Origin: Deltaproteobacteria bacterium
GTDB lineage: Bacteria > Bdellovibrionota > Bdellovibrionia > JABDDW01
NCBI GenBank assembly: GCA_013287405.1
Contig: JABDDW010000050.1
Coordinates: 1 to 11,636, forward strand
Direction of reading: 5' to 3'
Length of the DNA stretch: 11,636 bases
The notes beneath the pieces were generated by a model. That model worked only from the letters and a program-made list of their open reading frames with translations. It made no database searches and was not told the origin of the DNA. The position numbers and the translations under genes are program-made. Numbering within the stretch: position 1 is the first letter of the stretch; each line of letters begins with the position of its first letter. Shown here piece by piece: positions 7,041 through 11,636 of the stretch.

Positions 7041-7331
7041 AATTTCTCCTTAGTGAAAAAAACAAAAAACTAAACTCTAGGGACACACAGATGAAATTTC
7101 TGAGCTGTTCGGTGTATAATTTTCTGGACCATGAAACATGCAGCAAGGGATGTGCCACAGATTCTGAAGTGAAATATCGTTTCAAAGCAATATAAGGCCT
7201 AAAAAATAGCGATGACGTAAATTGTTAACCAGCATTGCCCTTTATTGCTGGTTAAAGACCAAGGTATTACAGGGCCCCCGCTGCACTTATTACACATGGG
7301 GAACGGAGAAAAATTTTTCAATTTTCAGGTC
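7041..7331. other. Intergenic leader region before the Ppx/GppA-like cluster
   Basis: This 291-base gap must contain the promoter for the cluster starting at 7040 and the 3' end of the transcript from 7332-8618. I saw no -35/-10 pair on the minus strand that I would defend. A TATAAT hexamer occurs on the plus strand at 7115-7120 but without a credible -35 and without a downstream plus-strand gene. The only clear structure is the inverted repeat at 7225-7255. No intrinsic terminator with a T-run follows the stop at 7332. Confidence 0.5.
7225..7255. repeat. Perfect 10-bp inverted repeat (possible operator or mRNA hairpin)
   Basis: TTAACCAGCA at 7225-7234 is matched exactly by TGCTGGTTAA at 7246-7255, with an 11-base spacer. 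Neither strand has a T-run after the stem, so it is not a canonical terminator. It lies 77 bases after the stop of the upstream gene and about 185 bases before the start of the first Ppx/GppA-like gene. It could be a regulator-binding site or a 3'-end stabilising hairpin. Confidence 0.6.
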
Positions 7332-8618
7332 TTATTTGGGACCAGAAGGGGCTTGTTGGGCCAATCTTTGGTTGATACCATAGATGACCTCACGAACAAG
7401 TTCGTCAAAAAAGCCTGAATCCTTGAGGGCCTCATAGAGATCCTGGGCACGATCTTTATAATTGGCTATATGGCCCGGATGGAAGGATGCAAGTTTCTCA
7501 GCCTTTTGAAGGGCTTCTTTTTCGTTCTTAGCTTCACCGGATTTCAAGTAAAGCTCGGCAAACCATTCAATACGTTGGCCAGTCTCCTTGCACTTTCCTA
7601 ATTCAGAAATAACATAGGTGAGATACTCATAAAGATTGCGATCAAGAAGGACTGACTCTCCCACTCCTCGGCGCGCCAGAGCCGCATATTTTTGCGTACT
7701 CGGGTCAAGAAGCCCTCCTGGGAAGGGTTTTTCAGGATGGGGAATATAAGAACTTAAACTCAGATCATCGTCATCCGGAGAAGTATTTTTTTGCACTTGC
7801 ATATCAGAGTCATGGAGCTCAAACATATTTAAAGCTTGAATCATAACGGCCATCCAGCGAAGGTGGCGGCGGAGAGGATGAATTCCTTCTTCTAAATTAT
7901 CCATGTCAAAATCTGTTTCTTGGGTCCCTTTAATATATTGAATCATGGAATCTCTAATAATTTGTAAATCAGTAGTAGGGCTAAGGGTGGCCACGATAGA
8001 AGCTGCGCCTTCTACAAGTTGAAGACTTCGAGGTTTCTTGCCAATCCAACCCTCATCATAAAGGAAATCTATATAATCTTTTTGTCCTTTAGTTGCTTTT
8101 CCTTGAGCTAATTTTTGAAATTTCTTTGAAAATCGAACGGGCCGACCCAATTTTTTCGCGTTCTGTTTAATGGCTTCAATATAAGCTACGACGTCCTGAC
8201 TGTCTGTATATTCGCCCGTAACAAATCGTAACTTTGAGGCCTCTTTTTCTGCAGCCTTTAACACTTGGTACTTATTACCGTCAAAGGCTTCCATTGTGGC
8301 TCGAAGGCCCGCCTCTATTCGAAATGCTTGAATTCTGGCGTCAAGCTTTCTGACTTGTCCTATTATTGTTTTGGGATCGGCTTCGGGATCCCAGCTTCTA
8401 AAAACTGTGTTGAGGATGTTGAGAGGCTCAAAGGACCGAATCACCCGATTGTCCAATCCAGAGCGATCCTTCTCCGACATATAAAGAGCCATTCTATAGG
8501 GATTAGAAGTTTTTCGAAGAATCTTTTTGCACTTAACCCACGGGCCCTGCCCAGCGTTCGCAGAATGCATGTCAAACACCAACATCAACAATATAAAATA
8601 ACGAAATATCTTGGCCAT
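7332..8618 (-). CDS. Secreted helical protein with a CHAD-like His/Arg motif
   Basis: A 428-residue exported protein; the signal peptide is residues 1-22 (cleavage SANA/GQG). The mature part is predicted almost wholly helical, rich in Lys, Arg and Glu. The segment EEGIHPLRRHLRWM (243-256) resembles the conserved HxLRxxxR helix of CHAD domains, which bind polyphosphate; a preceding basic helix (RFSKKFQKLA, 162-171) and VRKLDARIQAFR (89-100) would fit a divergent copy, but the match is one motif recognised by eye. An acidic loop (PDDDDLS, 281-287) follows. Only two cysteines (C30, C343) are present. No Shine-Dalgarno site precedes the ATG: the complement there is pyrimidine-rich, so translation start or mRNA form may be unusual. 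It is upstream of, and codirectional with, the exported Ppx/GppA-like genes, though separated by 291 bases. Function unknown. Confidence 0.78.
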   Translation of the reverse strand: MAKIFRYFILLMLVFDMHSANAGQGPWVKCKKILRKTSNPYRMALYMSEKDRSGLDNRVIRSFEPLNILNTVFRSWDPEADPKTIIGQVRKLDARIQAFRIEAGLRATMEAFDGNKYQVLKAAEKEASKLRFVTGEYTDSQDVVAYIEAIKQNAKKLGRPVRFSKKFQKLAQGKATKGQKDYIDFLYDEGWIGKKPRSLQLVEGAASIVATLSPTTDLQIIRDSMIQYIKGTQETDFDMDNLEEGIHPLRRHLRWMAVMIQALNMFELHDSDMQVQKNTSPDDDDLSLSSYIPHPEKPFPGGLLDPSTQKYAALARRGVGESVLLDRNLYEYLTYVISELGKCKETGQRIEWFAELYLKSGEAKNEKEALQKAEKLASFHPGHIANYKDRAQDLYEALKDSGFFDELVREVIYGINQRLAQQAPSGPK

Positions 8619-8631
8619 AGGGGAGGTAGCA

Positions 8632-8715
8632 ATGCGAAATGGATGCCAAAGCCTACTACCCGATGGACCCTCTTTGGACAGACTTCAAACTGCCTACAAA
8701 ATCGACCTGCAATGA
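8632..8715 (+). CDS. Possible 27-residue small protein with strong ribosome site
   Basis: An ATG at 8632 is preceded by GGGGAGG (8620-8626) at a five-base spacing, the best ribosome site in this divergent region, and opens a 27-codon frame ending at TGA 8713-8715. That stop overlaps (ATGA) the ATG of a 12-codon, very hydrophobic frame ending at 8750. The ribosome site lies exactly over the region upstream of the minus-strand gene at 8618. No plus-strand promoter was found and no homology is claimed; chance is a real possibility. Confidence 0.18.
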   Translation: MRNGCQSLLPDGPSLDRLQTAYKIDLQ

Positions 8716-8775
8716 CAATTTTGGGCCTAATAACGATTCTGATTTTGTAAGAGCTATCTGAAGAACCTTCCTTTA

Positions 8776-8804
8776 TTGACGTTTAACTTCATCCTACGCT
8801 ATTT
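8776..8804 (+). promoter_or_regulatory. Candidate promoter for the small secreted protein
   Basis: TTGACG at 8776-8781 is a near-consensus -35 element. With a 16 to 17-base spacer the -10 would be GCTATT or CTATTT (8798-8804), a poor match. The site is about 45 bases before the start codon at 8849, a sensible distance. Confidence 0.3.
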
Positions 8805-8848
8805 CAAGATGGCACTTCGGTTGCAAATTTTTAGTCCGGAGAACAGCA

Positions 8849-9286
8849 ATGAAGATTTCTTTATCTTTATTTTTTATCACTTTAAGCTTTTCGATGGCCT
8901 TTGCACAACCTAAGTTTACGAACCTTATTGAGTGTTATGTCCCAACAGGAAATGCAATACGGGGCTCTTATGAATTAAATGAGAACCCTACAGTTATTGT
9001 CCGTGTCGATGAAAAGCAGAGCTACTCCATTTTGCGAAATGGAAAGTCCATGGGGTCGTTTCAGCTCTCTGAAACCAAGTTCAATAGAATATTTAACAGG
9101 GATACTTGGCCCCATTATTCTTTGGCTGAACTTATAATTTCTTCTGAAATAGGAGAAGGCCAAACTTTAAACGGTAAAGTCGTGGTGGGAAAATGGGCAA
9201 GCCTGACCTCGGAGAATAGAGTGAGCACAACAAACAACAGTCTCAATGATTTGCTCTGCACAAATCCCCCGAGTCACCTGTTGTGA
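8849..9286 (+). CDS. Small secreted protein of unknown function
   Basis: A 145-residue protein with a clear signal peptide (residues 1-19, AFA/QPK) and no other hydrophobic segment. The mature 126 residues alternate short strands and turns (for example TVIVRVDE at 48-55 and GKVVVGKWASL at 109-119), suggesting a small beta-rich periplasmic or surface protein. C29 near the mature N-terminus and C137 near the C-terminus are its only cysteines and could form a closing disulphide. GGAG seven bases upstream supports the start. I do not recognise a family. It is divergent from the secreted helical protein at 7332-8618 and the only long plus-strand gene in the window; no terminator was seen after its TGA. 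Confidence 0.75.
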   Translation: MKISLSLFFITLSFSMAFAQPKFTNLIECYVPTGNAIRGSYELNENPTVIVRVDEKQSYSILRNGKSMGSFQLSETKFNRIFNRDTWPHYSLAELIISSEIGEGQTLNGKVVVGKWASLTSENRVSTTNNSLNDLLCTNPPSHLL

Positions 9287-9452
9287 CCGGATCTTAACGG
9301 TTGTTGGAGCCGCCAAAGTCGTCGGAGTCGGGACCAACTGGGTCTTAAGGGTGGGCTTCCGAGAAGCTGGATCTTCACTCAGCAGTCGCCGGTGCATGTT
9401 GTGACGAGTCGGTCATTGCGAGGACCCAGTAAGCTCTTGCGTACAATCAAAA
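9287..9452. other. Convergent intergenic gap
   Basis: A 166-base gap between the plus-strand secreted protein and the minus-strand transposase. It is GC-richer than its surroundings and has several GTCGG words, plus a small GGTC/GACC inverted pair around ATTGCGAG at 9411-9426 that recalls REP-like elements. No intrinsic terminator is seen for either gene. Confidence 0.4.
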
Positions 9453-10019
9453 CTACAGTCCGTCCAAAATACTTTCATAGTCGATCTTTAATCCTAGGGG
9501 CTCTCCATAACGTCCATCTCGGGTGGGAATTATGCCAAAAGCTTCAAGAGTATTTTTTGCGATATAATTTGAGGTGTTTTTAAACTGCCTCCCGAAGCTA
9601 AGAAGTTTGGAATAAGCCAGGGAATCCCAAAATCTTCCATAGGGATTCCCCTTTTTTGCCCCAGCAACCACTCGCGGGATTACTCCAGCAAAGGTTCGGA
9701 GGAAGTTTTGCAAATTAGTTTTGTCAGCAGACTTCAGTAAGATATGGAGATGATTTCCGGAATTAGCGAACCTAAAAATCCTTATAGCGAATCTATTTCC
9801 ATAGCTGTAAAGGCGTCGTTCTATTTCTTTTCTGTTCTTCTCCCTCATAAAAGACCTCGTTCCCCGCGCCTTAGATGATCTCAGAGTGATGTGGAGGGCC
9901 TGATTCGAACGGAAAGGACGGTAAAGTTTTCTCTTACCCTTATTTAAATCTCCACCATGTTCGATTCTTTTTCTCTCATCCCGAAACGCTGGATATTGAT
10001 CAAAGGACTGCTGCTTCAT
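9453..10019 (-). CDS. REP-associated Y1 transposase (RAYT, IS200-like TnpA)
   Basis: A 188-residue single-domain HUH transposase. The catalytic metal-binding motif GNHLHILLK is at 88-96 (H90, H92), preceded by the core strand RPFRSNQALHITLRSS (34-49) and followed by NFLRTFAGVIPRVVAGAKKG (105-124), GRFWDSLAYSKLLSFGRQF (128-146) and NYIAKNTLEAFG (151-162), with Y152 the likely nucleophile. This layout is typical of RAYTs, domesticated relatives of IS200/IS605 that handle short palindromic repeats, and the basic N-terminus with an EHGG segment (20-23) fits forms I associate with Bdellovibrio-type genomes. The gene stands alone without the subterminal palindromes of a mobile IS in plain view. Its -10 box ends seven bases before the ATG, implying a leaderless mRNA. 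Acts on single-stranded DNA in the cytoplasm. Confidence 0.82.
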   Translation of the reverse strand: MKQQSFDQYPAFRDERKRIEHGGDLNKGKRKLYRPFRSNQALHITLRSSKARGTRSFMREKNRKEIERRLYSYGNRFAIRIFRFANSGNHLHILLKSADKTNLQNFLRTFAGVIPRVVAGAKKGNPYGRFWDSLAYSKLLSFGRQFKNTSNYIAKNTLEAFGIIPTRDGRYGEPLGLKIDYESILDGL

Positions 10020-10055
10020 AGTCTCTTATATATTCGAAGTTTCTGGTAAAGTCAA
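10020..10055 (-). promoter_or_regulatory. Promoter of the RAYT gene, predicted leaderless
   Basis: On the minus strand TTGACT (10055-10050), a 17-base spacer and TATATA (10032-10027) form a near-consensus sigma-70 promoter. Seven bases (AGAGACT) separate the -10 box from the ATG at 10019, so transcription should begin at or within a base or two of the start codon. Confidence 0.7.
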
Positions 10056-10344
10056 TGATTTTTTGTCGGGGCAGTGTTATATCTTAAATTATAAAAAATG
10101 ACCTACCTGCGTCTTTAAATTTTTAGGCTCCAGAGGGAGTTCATTCTAAGCTCGAAAGGACCACATAACGCCGAAATAAGAGGGGGTGGAGCTGGCGTAA
10201 TATTATTATCAATGGTTAACAGATACAATCCGTTCCGGGGCCAAACTCATGCGCCTGAATTGGTCCGGTCTGGTCTGGTCGTGTCGGAGGAAGTCACGGT
10301 CGGTGTGAAAGTATCGGCGAGTCAACTCTTCGCCCTGAACTTTT
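10056..10344. other. Gene-free stretch between RAYT promoter and ABC-F gene
   Basis: No gene with a ribosome site was found here. The left half is AT-rich; the right half contains a bulged hairpin (10235-10268) and four GGTCY-type 5-base units (10262-10281). After the ABC-F stop codon (10345-10347) the minus strand can form GGCGA/TCGCC (plus-strand 10316-10334) but no T-run follows, so termination is not evident. Confidence 0.45.
10235..10268. repeat. Imperfect hairpin next to a GGTCY micro-tandem
   Basis: CCGGGGCCAA (10235-10244) can pair with TTGGTCCGG (10260-10268) with one bulge and a G-T pair around a 15-base loop. The right arm runs into GGTCC-GGTCT-GGTCT-GGTCG (10262-10281). Such a short palindrome near a RAYT gene could be a REP-like substrate, but only one copy is seen here. 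Confidence 0.3.
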
Positions 10345-11636
10345 TCAGTGCGCCTTCTTGTGGGTCTTTGTGAGGTAGTATTCGTAACTTCCTTCGAAGG
10401 TTTGGAGCTCTCCATGATCAAGCTCAAGGACCCGAGTGGCTAAGGATTTAAGAAAGAAACGGTCGTGGCTTACGAGAATTACGGTACCGGCAAACTCCTT
10501 CAACGCTTTGAGCAGAACCTCTCTAGACTTAATATCCAAGTGGTTTGTCGGCTCGTCGAGAATTAAAAAATTCACTGGATTAGCAAGCAAAGTGGCTATG
10601 ACGACACGGCTCTTCTCCCCACCAGATAGAACCGAAACCTTTTTGAAAACTTCGTCCCCTGAAAATAAAAACGCCCCGCAGAGGGAGCGGACATAACTCA
10701 CACTGGCATTAGGTATCCTAGAATAGACTTCGTCGTAAATGGTTTGCTTTGGATTTAATATATCAAGGGAGTGCTGGCTGAAATAACCTATTTTAGCATT
10801 GGCTCCCAACGTGGCAACCCCGGAGGTCGCCTCAGTCTGACCGGCCATGATTTTTAATAAAGTGGACTTACCGGCACCGTTGACTCCGACTAGGGCCACC
10901 TTGTCGGTTCGTCTCACCATTCCGCTAATTCCTTTGAAAACCACTTTTTCTTTGCCATCCGGGAGTGGCCAAACCTTCGAGATATTTTCGAATTTCATAA
11001 CCTCGTTTCCGCTCCGAGGGATTTCAGGAAAAGTAAATTCCATAACGGCTTCTTCGGCCGGAATTTCGATACGATCAATTTTATCTAATTTCTTTACCCG
11101 CGATTGAACTTGGGCTGCATGGGACGCTCTCGCGGTGAAGCGCGCAATAAATTCTTCTTCTTTGGCCAGCATTTCTGTTTGCTTGCGGTGAGAGGCTAAA
11201 AGTTGACCCATTCGAATGTCTTTTTCTTTAAGATAGAAGTCATAATCACCAGAAAAAGATGTAATAGATTTATTCGCCACTTCAATAATTCGAGAAGTCA
11301 TTCGACTCATAAACTCTCGATCATGGCTTGTCATGACCAGGGCTCCTTTAAAATTTTTGAGCCACTCTTCAAGCCAAATTATAGATTCTAAATCGAGATG
11401 GTTGGTGGGTTCGTCCATAAGAAGCACATCTGGGTTAAGCACTAGAATTTTTGCCAGTGCGATTCGCATTTTCCAACCGCCGCTAAAGGTTTCCACGGGA
11501 TTGTCGTAACGATCAGGACCGACCCCAAGACCGGTCAAGACTTCCTTAGCCCGAGAGTTAAGGTCGTAACCTCCCCGACTTTCAAATTCGTGTTGAATCT
11601 CTCCATATTCGTCTAGGAGTTTGGTCATAGCATCGT
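10345..11636 (-). CDS. ABC-F family ATPase, 5' end cut by the window
   Basis: The C-terminal part of a soluble twin-ATPase ABC-F protein, a family that binds the ribosomal E site and influences translation or antibiotic protection. Counting from the first visible Met at 11628: signature FSGGWKMR (48-55), Walker B LLMDEPTNHLD (69-79) and H-switch SHDRE (101-105) of domain 1; the charged inter-domain linker with FIARFTARASHAAQVQSR (160-177); then domain 2 with Walker A GVNGAGKST (248-256), signature LSGGEKSR (334-341), Walker B LILDEPTNHLD (355-365) and SHDRFF (387-392). Both visible catalytic glutamates are intact. The frame is open to the window edge, so domain 1 Walker A lies outside and Met 11628 is internal. 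There is no long C-terminal coiled coil as in Uup. Subfamily (YheS, YbiT or another) cannot be fixed from this piece. Confidence 0.93.
   Translation of the reverse strand, partial: DAMTKLLDEYGEIQHEFESRGGYDLNSRAKEVLTGLGVGPDRYDNPVETFSGGWKMRIALAKILVLNPDVLLMDEPTNHLDLESIIWLEEWLKNFKGALVMTSHDREFMSRMTSRIIEVANKSITSFSGDYDFYLKEKDIRMGQLLASHRKQTEMLAKEEEFIARFTARASHAAQVQSRVKKLDKIDRIEIPAEEAVMEFTFPEIPRSGNEVMKFENISKVWPLPDGKEKVVFKGISGMVRRTDKVALVGVNGAGKSTLLKIMAGQTEATSGVATLGANAKIGYFSQHSLDILNPKQTIYDEVYSRIPNASVSYVRSLCGAFLFSGDEVFKKVSVLSGGEKSRVVIATLLANPVNFLILDEPTNHLDIKSREVLLKALKEFAGTVILVSHDRFFLKSLATRVLELDHGELQTFEGSYEYYLTKTHKKAH

Noticed and set aside
7092..7120. Plus-strand TATAAT as a promoter
   Set aside because: There is no acceptable -35 element at 16 to 18 bases and no plus-strand gene downstream; the AT-rich match is likely chance.
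8265..8750. 161-codon plus-strand frame over the 5' part of the gene at 7332-8618
   Set aside because: It overlaps a signal-peptide-bearing gene on the other strand, has no ribosome site at its start, and its protein looks like a shadow translation without family features.
9167..9397. 76-codon minus-strand frame rich in Pro and Thr
   Set aside because: It overlaps the 3' end of the well-supported secreted gene at 8849-9286, and the region downstream has only low-complexity-like codons; no ribosome site.
9453..10019. Complete IS200/IS605 mobile element
   Set aside because: No TnpB partner, no clear left and right subterminal hairpins and no duplicate copy in the window; the sequence fits a single-copy RAYT better.
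10209..10427. 72-codon minus-strand frame with DQTRPDQ-type repeat
   Set aside because: It begins inside the ABC-F gene in another frame; the repeat is the translation of the GGTCY DNA micro-tandem.
1..11636. CRISPR array, tRNA or rRNA genes, defence islands
   Set aside because: No regularly spaced direct repeats, no tRNA-like cloverleaf or rRNA sequence, and no recognisable defence nuclease, helicase or toxin-antitoxin pair was seen; the RAYT is the only mobile-DNA enzyme.

Overview
The window looks like a chromosomal piece of a Gram-negative bacterium, probably a member of Bdellovibrionota or Oligoflexia. The evidence is moderate GC (about 45% by eye), six of the eight main proteins carrying Sec signal peptides or membrane segments, several secreted proteins of no recognisable family, and a small REP-associated transposase whose arrangement I recall from Bdellovibrio-type genomes. 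The taxonomic call is inference; no rRNA or marker gene is present.

Layout. Positions 42-7040 hold five minus-strand genes, transcribed from right to left. First come a secreted Ppx/GppA-like protein (5460-7040), a secreted protein of unknown function with three close cysteine pairs (3505-5430), and a second secreted Ppx/GppA-like paralogue (2220-3437). Then follow a family 3 amino-acid-type solute-binding protein (1295-2137) and, overlapping it by 16 bases, a glutamate-transporter-fold carrier (42-1310). A strong intrinsic terminator lies between the second and third genes, only about 20 bases before the third start codon. Upstream, also on the minus strand, is a secreted helical protein with a possible CHAD-like His/Arg motif (7332-8618). 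It is divergent from a small secreted orphan on the plus strand (8849-9286). At 9453-10019 is a RAYT/Y1 transposase whose promoter appears to give a leaderless mRNA. A 325-base gene-free stretch separates it from the end of an ABC-F ATPase gene that runs off the right edge.

Possible system. Two features stand out. (1) Two exported Ppx/GppA-fold proteins, both with an identically spaced cysteine pair around the first nucleotide/phosphate loop, flank an exported cysteine-paired orphan; upstream is an exported protein with a CHAD-like motif. Since CHAD and Ppx are both polyphosphate-associated families, an extracytoplasmic polyphosphate or phosphoanhydride module is a testable idea, but it rests on weak motif evidence for the CHAD part. 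(2) A periplasmic binding protein is overlapped with a GltPh-fold carrier that has lost several residues known to coordinate sodium, which suggests a binding-protein-dependent or otherwise recoupled member of that carrier family.
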